Shown: positions 50,918-60,677, counted from the stretch's first letter. The stretch: 64,000 nt of DNA from Bacteriovoracales bacterium (GCA_028346125.1 JAOMEV010000001.1:124001-188000); one strand, 5' to 3'. The notes: a model not told the origin generated them from the sequence alone. Translations and numbers: made by a program.

Positions 50918-51104
50918 AAAGCGGAGAATATGATCGTTTAAAAAGTGATTTTTTTAATTAAACAATATTATTTTTTTGATTATGGGATATTTTCTTATGG
51001 TTAGGCCCTTAAGTCACCAAAATTAATAGAGCACATCTTATTCATTGGAAAAAACTCTTTTTTAAAATTTAGAGGCCTACAATATAAACTAGGTTCAAAA
51101 AGGT

Positions 51105-52277
51105 TTGATAATGAGAAAAAGAGAAAATAAAACTTTAGATAGGGGAGCAGATAGCCTTGATTCTTTTGGACAAGAGATAACTATGTCCAAAAAGACGGAA
51201 AGGGCATTCTTTAAAAGACTTGATAGGATGCTGGAAAAGAAGAGGATCTCACTACCTACACTTGCCAAAAAGTGCGGTATACCTGTTTCTACACTTTATA
51301 ATTGGTCAAGTATGGGAGTCAGTCCATCTAAAAAGGCCACAGAATACTTGATGGCCATAAGTGAGTACTTTGGTAAGGACTTGGAGACATTAATTTTTGG
51401 GCCAGAAGAAGACTTTAATGATCCGTTGGTTTACCAAAAGATAATAGAAGAAAATGGACAGCGCTTTCATATTAGGATTAATAAAGTTATTGAAAATATT
51501 GATACTGTTGAAGATTACGAAAATGATGGGATAGCCCTTAATTTAACCGAAAGTATAAAAAAAGTTATTAAACAAGGTGATTCTTCTCCTTTTAAACTCA
51601 TAGATAAAATTTATTGCGAAGTTAGTAAGGCCAAAGACAATATCCAAGAATTTATCAAAACTGAGCTCGACTTTTCTTCTTATGTTCATGACCAAAATGA
51701 GTTTCAAAAAATTAAATCAATACAAAGCTTCAAGGAAATATGCCGAGAAATCACTGCCGATAGACTAGGGCTTATTTCTGGCCTCGATCAAATAGAATTT
51801 AGGGGACAAACTTTAAAGAATGAAAAAAGACTTAGAAGAAATTGTGTCACTTTTATATTGGGTGACCTGGATTATGCTAAATTTAACTTTAAAGTATTTT
51901 TTGATTATGATGACGCCAACTTTATTATGGGCTCCAATGATAAAGATTTGGATTGTTCGAAAATACAAGACTTCATGTGTGAATTCTGTAATCAGGCAGT
52001 CGGAGGAGTTAAAAGGTTATTCGAATGTATGGGTGACGAGATACCTATTAGCCTTCCCATATTGACCAGAGGGATCGACAGTTTCTTTTTTGATGTAGAT
52101 GAAAATAGAGATCAAATCCGAACCCTTAAAGATTCTTTTGATTTACTTTGTGGAGACAAGTCGATTTCTTGTGAAGTTACCTTTGAGGTTTATGAGCCCC
52201 ACCATTTTTACTCAGTCATTCATCGGGCAAAATATGAAAAATCAAAATTTGTTGATGAAGTCTTTTATTTTATCTAA
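51105..52277 (+). CDS. XRE-type HTH protein fused to a CheX/CheC-like phosphatase domain
   Basis: KRISLPTLAKKCGIPVSTLYNWSSMGVSPSKKATEYLMAISEYF HTH; C-terminal EFCNQAVGGVKRLFECMGDEIPISLP fits E-x2-N-x21-P of the CheC/CheX family. Confidence 0.65.
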   Translation: MIMRKRENKTLDRGADSLDSFGQEITMSKKTERAFFKRLDRMLEKKRISLPTLAKKCGIPVSTLYNWSSMGVSPSKKATEYLMAISEYFGKDLETLIFGPEEDFNDPLVYQKIIEENGQRFHIRINKVIENIDTVEDYENDGIALNLTESIKKVIKQGDSSPFKLIDKIYCEVSKAKDNIQEFIKTELDFSSYVHDQNEFQKIKSIQSFKEICREITADRLGLISGLDQIEFRGQTLKNEKRLRRNCVTFILGDLDYAKFNFKVFFDYDDANFIMGSNDKDLDCSKIQDFMCEFCNQAVGGVKRLFECMGDEIPISLPILTRGIDSFFFDVDENRDQIRTLKDSFDLLCGDKSISCEVTFEVYEPHHFYSVIHRAKYEKSKFVDEVFYFI

Positions 52278-52353
52278 GAAAAAGTTTTAGAATTGAAAAA
52301 ACCGCCATTATAAGTTAAAAATGTAGAGTATTCCAAATGTTCGGGGGTTATAA

Positions 52354-52647
52354 ATGGGTCTTAGGCCATTAGGTGAAAGGGTTCTTGTTAGAAGGATAGA
52401 AGCAGATAGCAAAACTAAAAGTGGCATTATTATTCCAGATACCAACCAAGAAAAGCCTCTTAAAGGTAAAGTCGTGGCCATTGGTCCGGGAAAAAGACAT
52501 GAGAGTGGGAAAGTTTTTCCCATTTTGGACCTTAAAATTGGAGACATTGTTCTTTTTGGTAAATATTCAGGAACAGAGGTAAAAATAGATGGGGAAACGC
52601 TCCTTCTTATGAATAGTGATGACCTCCTTGGAATTATAGAAGATTAA
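52354..52647 (+). CDS. groES: Co-chaperonin GroES
   Basis: [44 protein letters not shown]...[20 protein letters not shown]. Confidence 0.95.
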   Translation: MGLRPLGERVLVRRIEADSKTKSGIIIPDTNQEKPLKGKVVAIGPGKRHESGKVFPILDLKIGDIVLFGKYSGTEVKIDGETLLLMNSDDLLGIIED

Positions 52648-52649
52648 TC

Positions 52650-53282
52650 CTACCCAACCTTTTTTATAAAAAGGTCTTTTTCTTTTTCATCTCTTTGAAA
52701 ACCAAGTTTTAAAAGATACTTCTGATGGGCCCACACATCCGAGTAACTTTCCAGGGTATGAACTTTGTGTTCCTCAATGAGCTTTTTGCTTTCTCTGAGA
52801 AGAAATCTCGCATTTTCAAAATCTCGGTATTCCGGGCATGAATAGTCTAAATGAATACGGATCAAACCCTCTTCTTTCATCTCACAGATGAAAAGACCTA
52901 CTGGGTTCATTTTTCTCGAAATTAAAAAAATGATAGGGTTTTCAATGTTTTCGAAAACAAAGTTTGGGAAAAACTTGGTTATATCGTCCTTGTAATATTT
53001 TATAAACTCTTTGAAGAAAAACTCATTTCCTGTCAACGTTGGGTTTAAAGTAAAGTATTCTTTTTGTCGGGACATTTTTACAAGATAAAAAATATCAACA
53101 CAGGCATTGAAGAAATTAAGCCCAAAAACAGGTAAAGATTCTATGAGGTGGCCATAAGTGGCGAAAGTTGCCGCACCAACAAGGTTGATAATCCTAAAGG
53201 CCTTTACATTCGTCATCATAATTGAAATAGCAATAAGAACAGAGGCGACAAGCCCTATATAGACGTGAAATGATTGATCCAT
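52650..53282 (-). CDS. Membrane protein, YgjV-like N-terminus plus soluble C-terminal domain
   Basis: Three TM segments with FRIINLVGAATFATYGHLI...FNACVDIFYL; hydrophilic C-terminal half. Confidence 0.55.
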   Translation of the reverse strand: MDQSFHVYIGLVASVLIAISIMMTNVKAFRIINLVGAATFATYGHLIESLPVFGLNFFNACVDIFYLVKMSRQKEYFTLNPTLTGNEFFFKEFIKYYKDDITKFFPNFVFENIENPIIFLISRKMNPVGLFICEMKEEGLIRIHLDYSCPEYRDFENARFLLRESKKLIEEHKVHTLESYSDVWAHQKYLLKLGFQRDEKEKDLFIKKVG

Positions 53283-53382
53283 TATTCCTTCCCGGTAAAA
53301 CCTTACTTTAATTTATCAAATGAATAGTTTTTGCATAGTAGAGGTATAAAAGTTAACCTAGGTTATAGCTCTAGGAGGATCA

Positions 53383-54846
53383 ATGAAACTATTTTTGGCC
53401 ATCCTTTTTATTTGTTATGGCCTCAATTTAAAGGCCCTCACTTTCGATGAAGCAAAACATCTTTTAAACAGATCCAGGTTTTTTTATACCAAAAAAAATA
53501 TTCAAGAGTTTGTAAAATTAGATCGGTTGAAGGCCGCACGTCTCGCGATTGGTGCCTATAAACGAAATGCTAAATACCGTACGCCTCCTTTTATCGAGGA
53601 TTATAGGAAAAGAAAAATCTCCATTTTGAAGGCCATTAAGAAAAAAAACTGGAAACTCTTTCATAAGGAAAGAGACGCCTTCATGAAAAAGTATAAACCC
53701 AAGGGCAAAATGAAAAAGATGATGTCCCAAATGGGGAAAACTAATGTAAGAGGCGCCAGACGGTTCTTGAGGAAAATGTCCAAATTTTTCCTACCACGCC
53801 TTCAAAAATGGTGGATCAGAAAAATTATCAAAACAGAAGAACCTTTTCGTGAAGTGATGACTCTTTTTTGGCACAATCATTTCACAACTTCTTTTAAGGC
53901 CGTTAAAGATCTTAACCTTCTTTATGAACAAAATGAGCTTTGGAGAAATAAGGCCCTTTCAAGCTTTGGGGATCTTGCTCGTTCAGCTATTTATGATCCC
54001 GCTTTGGGACTTTATCTAGACCTTCCTAAAAGCAAAAAAGAGAAACCTAATGAAAACCTTGCTAGAGAGCTTTTTGAGCTTTTCACTTTGGGAATCGGGA
54101 ACTATTCGGAAAAAGACATTAAAGAGGCATCAAAAGCTCTGACGGGTTTTCGATATAACCGTATCAGAGATGTTTATTTTTTCCGCCCAAAACTTCATGA
54201 CAATTCTGAAAAGATCATTTTTGGAAAAAAGGGAAAATTTGATCCTGAAGACCTCATTGATATTATCTTAGAAAAACCCGAAACTTCCAGATTCATTGTC
54301 TCCAAAATCTGGAAAGAATTCGTTTCTCCCAATCTCTCTAAAAAAACCTTAGATCATTACTCAAAGCTTTTTCAAAAAAGTAACTACGATATCCGAGGGC
54401 TTTTCCTTGCGATCTTCACCAGCGATGAGTTCTACAGTCCAAAAAATCGAGGAACTTTGATAAAATCACCCCTTCACTTTACACTTTCTTACCATTCACT
54501 TCTCCGTGAACTAAAAACAAAACCTAAAAAATTCAATGTGGGCGTCATATTCAAACAAACCCGCCGAATGGGAATGGAACTCTTCAATCCCCCCAACGTC
54601 AAGGGATGGCCTGGGCATACAAATTGGATAAATTCCAATACCCTCCTTCTCCGTAAAACTCTTGTGAAGCGCTTTCTTCGTATGAAGGCCTTGAAAAATA
54701 GGGGAATTCCTTTTAATAAGGATAAATTTATCAAACAAATGGCCAAAACCTATCTTCCCCTTGCACCGGTGGTTAATCTTAAAAAAGAAAAACGATGGCA
54801 ACGCCTAAGGGCCCTTCTCACAGGTCCCGTCTATCAGTTGAGGTAA
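53383..54846 (+). CDS. DUF1800 family protein
   Basis: LNRSRFF, FREVMTLFWHNHFTTS, ENLARELFELFTLGIGNYSEKDIKEASKALTGF, MGMELFNPPNVKGWPGHTNWINS. Confidence 0.9.
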   Translation: MKLFLAILFICYGLNLKALTFDEAKHLLNRSRFFYTKKNIQEFVKLDRLKAARLAIGAYKRNAKYRTPPFIEDYRKRKISILKAIKKKNWKLFHKERDAFMKKYKPKGKMKKMMSQMGKTNVRGARRFLRKMSKFFLPRLQKWWIRKIIKTEEPFREVMTLFWHNHFTTSFKAVKDLNLLYEQNELWRNKALSSFGDLARSAIYDPALGLYLDLPKSKKEKPNENLARELFELFTLGIGNYSEKDIKEASKALTGFRYNRIRDVYFFRPKLHDNSEKIIFGKKGKFDPEDLIDIILEKPETSRFIVSKIWKEFVSPNLSKKTLDHYSKLFQKSNYDIRGLFLAIFTSDEFYSPKNRGTLIKSPLHFTLSYHSLLRELKTKPKKFNVGVIFKQTRRMGMELFNPPNVKGWPGHTNWINSNTLLLRKTLVKRFLRMKALKNRGIPFNKDKFIKQMAKTYLPLAPVVNLKKEKRWQRLRALLTGPVYQLR

Positions 54847-54849
54847 AAC

Positions 54850-55995
54850 ATGAACAGAAGAGATTTTTTTAAGGCCACAGGACTTTTGACACTTTATCCT
54901 CAACTGCTTTTTTCAAAAGATCTACCGAAAAGAAGGCTTATCCTCATTAAATTGGCCGGAGGTAACGATGGGCTTAATACCTTGGTCCCTTTCCAAGATG
55001 ACCTCTACTATAAATTAAGGCCTAAAATAGCTCTTAAAAAAGAAAGCCTCCTCAAAATTAATTCAGAACTAGGGCTTCACCCAGGTCTTAAAAAAGTCCA
55101 CTCTCTTTTCAAAGAAGGAAAAACCGCCATTATCCAAGGGATAGGGATGCCTTCCCCAAATCTCTCTCATTTTAGGGCGATGGATATTATAGAAACGGGC
55201 TCTAATTCCAACGAAGTCCTCACAAAAGGCTGGATAATAAGAGCACTTGAACAGGAAAAAAGAAATTATGAACTCAACGGTATCGTTTTAGGAAATCCCC
55301 ATTTAGGTCCTCTTCAGGGTGATAACCTTAAATCTTTAAGCCTTAAAAATTTAAAGTTTTTTCAAAGAAGCACTAAAAAGCTTCAAGACATAAAATTAAA
55401 AGAACTCTCAAATTTAGCCAAAGAAAACGAGGCCCTCAGGCATATTCTCAATGTTGAAAAAAGCCTCCAAATGAGCTCCCAAAAAATAGGCGATATGGCC
55501 ATGGAGAAAATGGAGATCCAGGGAAAGAGCTTTCCTCTCAAATATCAGGTTCAAACGGCCCTTACACTTATTAAAAAAAATCCCTCCCTCCCTGTACTTG
55601 TCTTATCGCTCCCAGGTTTTGATACTCATAGAGCACAACTAGGAAAGCATAACTTTCTATTAAATGGGCTGGATAAAGGAATAGAGGCCCTCTCTGATGG
55701 CCTTAAAAAACTAGGTGAGTGGAATTCGAGTCTTATTTTGACTTATTCAGAATTTGGCAGAAGGGTCCAAGAGAATGAAAGTCTTGGAACGGACCATGGA
55801 ACCGCCAATGTTTTTTTTGCTTTAGGTGGTAAAGTTAAGGGGGACGTTTATGGGAAAGGGCCATCTTTAGGAAACTTAGAAGAGGGTAACCTTATTTATA
55901 CAACCGACTATAGATCAGTTTATGAAAGTATTCATAAAAATTGGTTCAAATTCAAAAAAACAAGTTTTCAAAAAAAGGAGCTACCTTTTATTTAA
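54850..55995 (+). CDS. DUF1501 family protein
   Basis: MNRRDFFKATGLLTLYPQLL, LILIKLAGGNDGLNTLVPF, LHPGLKKV, PNLSHFRAMDIIETGS; coupled to DUF1800. Confidence 0.9.
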   Translation: MNRRDFFKATGLLTLYPQLLFSKDLPKRRLILIKLAGGNDGLNTLVPFQDDLYYKLRPKIALKKESLLKINSELGLHPGLKKVHSLFKEGKTAIIQGIGMPSPNLSHFRAMDIIETGSNSNEVLTKGWIIRALEQEKRNYELNGIVLGNPHLGPLQGDNLKSLSLKNLKFFQRSTKKLQDIKLKELSNLAKENEALRHILNVEKSLQMSSQKIGDMAMEKMEIQGKSFPLKYQVQTALTLIKKNPSLPVLVLSLPGFDTHRAQLGKHNFLLNGLDKGIEALSDGLKKLGEWNSSLILTYSEFGRRVQENESLGTDHGTANVFFALGGKVKGDVYGKGPSLGNLEEGNLIYTTDYRSVYESIHKNWFKFKKTSFQKKELPFI

Positions 55996-56606
55996 GGAAG
56001 TAAATTATATTGATTAAAGATTCCTCTAAGTTTTTCTGTCGAGTTGATACTATGTTCTGTATTTATGCCAAAGGATTGGGCCGCTTCAAGGTTTTTATTA
56101 AGGTCATCAACAAATAAAATCTCCTGAGGTTTGACATTGAGCTTTTCAAGAACTTTAACATAAATTTCTTTTTCAGGTTTTCTGCAACCGAGGTCATAAG
56201 AGAGGAAGTAACCTTTAAAATTATTGAAGGGTTTCCATTTGGAATAAAAGTTAAAGTGGGTTTTATTTGTATTTGAAAGTATATAAATTGGGAGGTTTGT
56301 GCTGACTTCTTTTAAAAGAACACCAAGTCCTTTATGAGTCCCATCTAAAACTGAATTCCACGCTTTTTTGAATTCATCTATTGTAATGGGAAGGTGAAAC
56401 TTATTTTGAAAATCTTCAAAAAAGACTTCAAACGAGATAAGCCCTTTTTCCAAGTCATTATGAAGAGAATGCTTATCTAGCCAGTTTTTTAAATCAACGC
56501 CGTTGATGACTTTGGGAATCCTTAACGTTTTGTAAAAATTATCCCAGTTAAGCTTAATAAGGACTCCTCCAGCATCTAAGAGGAGTACTTTAATTTGATT
56601 ACTCAT
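55992..56606 (-). CDS. HAD-superfamily hydrolase
   Basis: VLLLDAGGVLI, ILSNTNKTHF, CRKPEKEIYVKVLEKLNVKPQEILFVDDLNKNLEAAQSFG. ATG 56606 with AAGGA SD preferred over the ORF start. Confidence 0.88.
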   Translation of the reverse strand: MSNQIKVLLLDAGGVLIKLNWDNFYKTLRIPKVINGVDLKNWLDKHSLHNDLEKGLISFEVFFEDFQNKFHLPITIDEFKKAWNSVLDGTHKGLGVLLKEVSTNLPIYILSNTNKTHFNFYSKWKPFNNFKGYFLSYDLGCRKPEKEIYVKVLEKLNVKPQEILFVDDLNKNLEAAQSFGINTEHSINSTEKLRGIFNQYNLLP

Positions 56607-58035
56607 TATTATTCCTTGGTAACACTGTAAGATTAAGGCCACCTTTAGGATAAAGGGAAACTTTGGCCGCTAACTCTGGTTCTTCAACTCCTGTGAGTTT
56701 AAATTTTTTCAAAAGAGTTGCCATAGAGGCCACTGCCTCCATATGGGCAAAACGCTCTCCTATACAGGCCCTAGGTCCTAGCCCAAAGGGAATATAAGTA
56801 TTAGGTTTTATTTTTTTTATGTTTTCTTCAGAAAAGCGCTCAGGTTTAAACTCATCAGGGTCTTCAAACCACTTTTCACTTCTGTGGAGTACAAAAAGAG
56901 GAATATGGATTTGATGTCCTGGTTGTATAGTTTCTTCACCTATTTCAATAGGTCTGAGTGGCTCTCTTGAAAGAAGATATACGGGCGGATAGAGACGAAG
57001 GGCCTCTTTGAAACTCATACTAAGAAGCTTGAGATGGGGAAGATCTTCTTTTTGAAAGTCTCTATCTCCTAATGTGTTTATTATTTCATCGTAAATCTTA
57101 TCCTGTATTTCAGGATGTTTAGCGAGAAGGTAACATAGCCATGTAAGGGCAGTCCCCATGGTTTCATTACCACCAAGAAGGAGGTTGACTGATTCATCTC
57201 TGGCCTGTTTGTCAGTCATACCCCTTTTAAATTCATCTTCTTCATCGTCGTCTTTTGCCATAAGCATTTCTGTAAGAAAGTTTTTTTTCTTGAGTCCTTC
57301 TAAATGACATTCGGTAATAAACCGGTCTACTGTTTGATGAATAAAGCTGATGGTCTTCCTGAGTTTTCTTTTAGATGGAAGTGGGAACCAGTCAGGGAGG
57401 GGGACTGGTGCCATCATTTCTTTCATCGCGAGTTCTTGAAGAGCTTCAACTTGTTGGATAAATTGGGGGGCGACTTCATTTACTTTTTGCCCGAAAAGAG
57501 CTTCCGCGACCACTCTAAAAGTGAGTTCATTGAGCTTTGCTGCCATATTTAAACTTTTTTTTTCATCTAGAAAAAGTGATTTGACTTGATTGACGACAAT
57601 AGAAATATAGCTTTCCACGCTTTCTTTTTTAAAAGAAGGGTTAATCAGTCTTCTTTGTTTGGCCCAAGAATCACCGGAATTTAAAAGGAGACCATTACCA
57701 TTCCATTTACTTAAAACACGGAGGACTGGTTTTGTTTTGTGAAAATATTTTTGTTTTTCAACGAGAATTTCGTGAAGATGGTCAGGGTTAATAAGTTGAA
57801 AAATTTTTACAGGCCCAATTCTGTAAGAGACTGTTTCTCCAAAGTTTTGGTGAAGAGCTTTATAAAACTTAAGAGGGTTTTCTTTGATCTCACCCAAAAA
57901 CTTGAGACCGAAGAGACCTCCTTTAGGACCTGGATGGATTTGAATCTTCAGATTGGGCTCCTTAGTTAAGACAATTTTATTCTTTATTAGGAAGAGAATC
58001 AAACATTGTTGACTTTTTTTATGGAAAGTAGGCAA
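56599..58035 (-). CDS. Cytochrome P450
   Basis: NLLLGGNETMGTALTWLCYLL I-helix, KEALRLYPP (ExxR), FGLGPRACIGERFAHMEA heme loop. Confidence 0.95.
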   Translation of the reverse strand: MPTFHKKSQQCLILFLIKNKIVLTKEPNLKIQIHPGPKGGLFGLKFLGEIKENPLKFYKALHQNFGETVSYRIGPVKIFQLINPDHLHEILVEKQKYFHKTKPVLRVLSKWNGNGLLLNSGDSWAKQRRLINPSFKKESVESYISIVVNQVKSLFLDEKKSLNMAAKLNELTFRVVAEALFGQKVNEVAPQFIQQVEALQELAMKEMMAPVPLPDWFPLPSKRKLRKTISFIHQTVDRFITECHLEGLKKKNFLTEMLMAKDDDEEDEFKRGMTDKQARDESVNLLLGGNETMGTALTWLCYLLAKHPEIQDKIYDEIINTLGDRDFQKEDLPHLKLLSMSFKEALRLYPPVYLLSREPLRPIEIGEETIQPGHQIHIPLFVLHRSEKWFEDPDEFKPERFSEENIKKIKPNTYIPFGLGPRACIGERFAHMEAVASMATLLKKFKLTGVEEPELAAKVSLYPKGGLNLTVLPRNNNE

Positions 58036-58155
58036 ATAATTCCTTTTTAAAAAGCTATAGTAAAGTTTTTTTAAGTTAGGTAGTCCTTAAGGCGAAAAAG
58101 TTTTTAGTGACTCTAAAAAAAGAAGTGACCTTAGTCATAACAAAAGGACTGTATT

Positions 58156-59019
58156 ATGAATCTTAAGAAGAAACTATTAACTTTGTGCTTGTTAGGGCCC
58201 ATAATACTGCCCTCTGCTTATGCAAAAAGTACGGCAGATGCCTCAATTAAATTTTCAGGAAGAAGTGGACTTCCTTCAACAAACCTAAGCGCTGGTTATA
58301 GTCTTGGTTTATGGGGAAAGGTACCTGAACCAGGTGCCAAGGACAAAGATCCACTAGGTTACGGTTATGTTAGAGCCGGAGTGGACTATTCATGGGGCTT
58401 CAACTCGAGGACGAAGCTAAGACTTGATGTCTTTCCTGTCGCGGCCGCTAAAATCAGTGTTGGGACAGTGAGCGAAAATATTGTAGAAGGTTCAACAAAT
58501 AAAAATTATGATGCAACCAAAATTAATGCTCCCGGAAAATATTCTGGGTTGTTTTGGAGTGTCGGATCGTTTGTTCCGATAAGTAAAGATCTAGGTGGTT
58601 ATGTCAGTTATGAGTCTCAAAAGCTGGAAAATAAAAGTGATTCAACTAAGGAAATGCTTAATTGGAGTTACAACCTCTATGGTGATGGAGGAGGGGATGA
58701 AAGACAAACCATGTTTGGCGCCCTTTTTTACAAATTAAGTGCGGACTACACTCTTGCTGCTATCTTTGATTCAACAAAGATGAAAACTTCAGGAAGTAAG
58801 TCCACAACCATGGCCGCAGGTGTTTCAAGTGGCTTTAAGATGTTTGGTTGGGACTTTGCTTATTCTGCTTTTGCTGGAATGTTTTCTGCAGACAACGGAA
58901 CATTGGATTCGGTAGATCAAAACTGGACTGAAGATTTAAGTAACGGCAAAAGGTCAGATGGCTTTGTTGTCATTTACACTATCACTCATCACTTTAAGAA
59001 AGGTTTTTCTTTCCCATAA
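58156..59019 (+). CDS. Outer-membrane beta-barrel-like protein
   Basis: Signal peptide, alternating strands, C-terminal VVIYTITHHF. Confidence 0.65.
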   Translation: MNLKKKLLTLCLLGPIILPSAYAKSTADASIKFSGRSGLPSTNLSAGYSLGLWGKVPEPGAKDKDPLGYGYVRAGVDYSWGFNSRTKLRLDVFPVAAAKISVGTVSENIVEGSTNKNYDATKINAPGKYSGLFWSVGSFVPISKDLGGYVSYESQKLENKSDSTKEMLNWSYNLYGDGGGDERQTMFGALFYKLSADYTLAAIFDSTKMKTSGSKSTTMAAGVSSGFKMFGWDFAYSAFAGMFSADNGTLDSVDQNWTEDLSNGKRSDGFVVIYTITHHFKKGFSFP

Positions 59020-59026
59020 TAACAAT

Positions 59027-59085
59027 GAGGGTTTACCCTCAAAAAATAGATGAGGGCCTACCCTCTAAGGACACGAGGGTAGGCC
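59027..59085 (+). promoter_or_regulatory. Alternative hairpin array upstream of phosphatase gene
   Basis: GAGGGT-tt... i.e. GAGGGTTTACCCTC (59027-59040), then perfect 11-bp stem GGCCTACCCTC-taaggacac-GAGGGTAGGCC (59055-59085). GAGGG of the last arm is the likely SD of TTG 59087. Confidence 0.6.
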
Positions 59086-59086
59086 T

Positions 59087-59917
59087 TTGAAATTATCTTG
59101 GTCTTATATTGTTGGTGATATTCATGGGTGCTTCGAAGAGTACCTAAGACTCGAAGAAAAAATCATAAGACATTCAAAAAAAAATCGCGTAAGGCCTTTT
59201 ATTATTTCTGTCGGTGACATTATCGATAGAGGGCCTGATTCTAAAGGTCTTATTGATCATTTTATAAAAGGGAAAAAACATGGAACTCATGAGGCGATCA
59301 TGGGGAATCATGAAAGCTTTATGCTTTGTTACCTTGAATGTTTCACCAACCTCCTTCAAAAAAAAAGGTTTCCCCGTTGGCTTTCGACTTATAAGGAGCG
59401 TTTTGAATATGGTGAACGCAAGGATAAAATGTCATGGGAAGACTATTCAATGACTCTAAAGTCTCTTTGGATTGACCAGGGAGGAAGGGAAACTCTTAAT
59501 AGTTATGGTCTGGATCCAGATGATGAAAGCTCTTGGAGTTTTCCAAAAGGTCATCTTAGCTTTTTATTGAACTTGAGGCCTCTTTTTGAAATAAAGAAGG
59601 CCATTATCACCCATGCCTTACCTATTAAAAAGGACCTTCTTAATACAAGGTCTTTTTTTGATTCAAGAAAAAGGGTGACTTCAGAGGTTAAAGACAGCAT
59701 TTACTCGCTTCTTTGGAATAGACTTCTCGAGGGGGTTTCAAAATTTAAGGGTAAAACTTTAGTCAGCGGGCACACACCCCTACAAAAAACCACTCGACAT
59801 AAAAAAGAAGGCGTTATCCAAATTGACACAGGTTGCTACGCTGGACAGAGGCTGACGGCCTGGTGTCCAGAAGCAGATAAAGTTCTTTTTGTGAGAGCAA
59901 AGAAGAGATATTTTTAG
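59087..59917 (+). CDS. PP2A/PPP-type metallophosphoesterase
   Basis: VGDIHGC, SVGDIIDRGPDS, IMGNHESF, LVSGHTPL. Confidence 0.9.
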   Translation: MKLSWSYIVGDIHGCFEEYLRLEEKIIRHSKKNRVRPFIISVGDIIDRGPDSKGLIDHFIKGKKHGTHEAIMGNHESFMLCYLECFTNLLQKKRFPRWLSTYKERFEYGERKDKMSWEDYSMTLKSLWIDQGGRETLNSYGLDPDDESSWSFPKGHLSFLLNLRPLFEIKKAIITHALPIKKDLLNTRSFFDSRKRVTSEVKDSIYSLLWNRLLEGVSKFKGKTLVSGHTPLQKTTRHKKEGVIQIDTGCYAGQRLTAWCPEADKVLFVRAKKRYF

Positions 59918-59918
59918 C

Positions 59919-60677
59919 TTACAGATTTAGAAGAACGTTTTCTTCCTCTAACTTATCAAGAATGAACCTCACTGGTGTTGCTTTATTCTTGTCTCCAGAA
60001 AATGAAGTCCCGCTATTATGGATGGCCAAGATTTCATTGTTTTCTGTGCCTAAGACTGCGGCACCACTACTTCCACCTTGAGTATCGCATTCATACTGAA
60101 TTCTATTTCTGTGGTAAAAGGTTCTATTGCCTCTCCCTAAGTTTTTACAGTCTCTGGACCATTGAAGAGGTCTTTTCATAGGGTGAGAGTAGATTGTAAG
60201 CATGTCGCCTTGATTAGGAAGAGTAGACTCAGAAAGGTTAAATTGAGATCTTGGCTCATAATCAACTTCTATAATCGCGAAATCTCTGTCCATAGAGTTT
60301 TCAGCGGCAATAATTCTTTTACATCTTGAAGTTAGGTACCCTGGAAAAGTGCCTCTAACACCCCAGCTAATAGGATATCTTTTTTGGCAGGCCCGATCTT
60401 TTACAAAGTTGAACATGCTCGCCTTAAGGCAGTGACCTGCTGTGATGACGAGGCGGTTTCCAATATGAGTCACAGTACAACCAAGCTCCATTCTTCCTAT
60501 TGAATCCAGGAGATCTTCTGAAATGTACTCACTGTTGAAGTCATTTATAGTTTTTGGGACGCTCACAAAGTCATTGGAGCCAATAATCGATTTCGCGTTT
60601 AAGAATTCGGGAGACTGAGATGTGGGACCACACCCTACTAGAAATATTCCTAGAACTAATAACGCGATCACTTTCAT
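59919..60677 (-). CDS. Trypsin-like serine protease, lipoprotein
   Basis: LGIFLVGCGP lipobox; VITAGHCL, DRDFAIIEV, DTQGGSSGAAV catalytic triad motifs. Confidence 0.85.
   Translation of the reverse strand: MKVIALLVLGIFLVGCGPTSQSPEFLNAKSIIGSNDFVSVPKTINDFNSEYISEDLLDSIGRMELGCTVTHIGNRLVITAGHCLKASMFNFVKDRACQKRYPISWGVRGTFPGYLTSRCKRIIAAENSMDRDFAIIEVDYEPRSQFNLSESTLPNQGDMLTIYSHPMKRPLQWSRDCKNLGRGNRTFYHRNRIQYECDTQGGSSGAAVLGTENNEILAIHNSGTSFSGDKNKATPVRFILDKLEEENVLLNL

Noticed and set aside
54489-54801. Two overlapping minus-strand ORFs
   Set aside because: Antisense to the DUF1800 gene, no coding signature.
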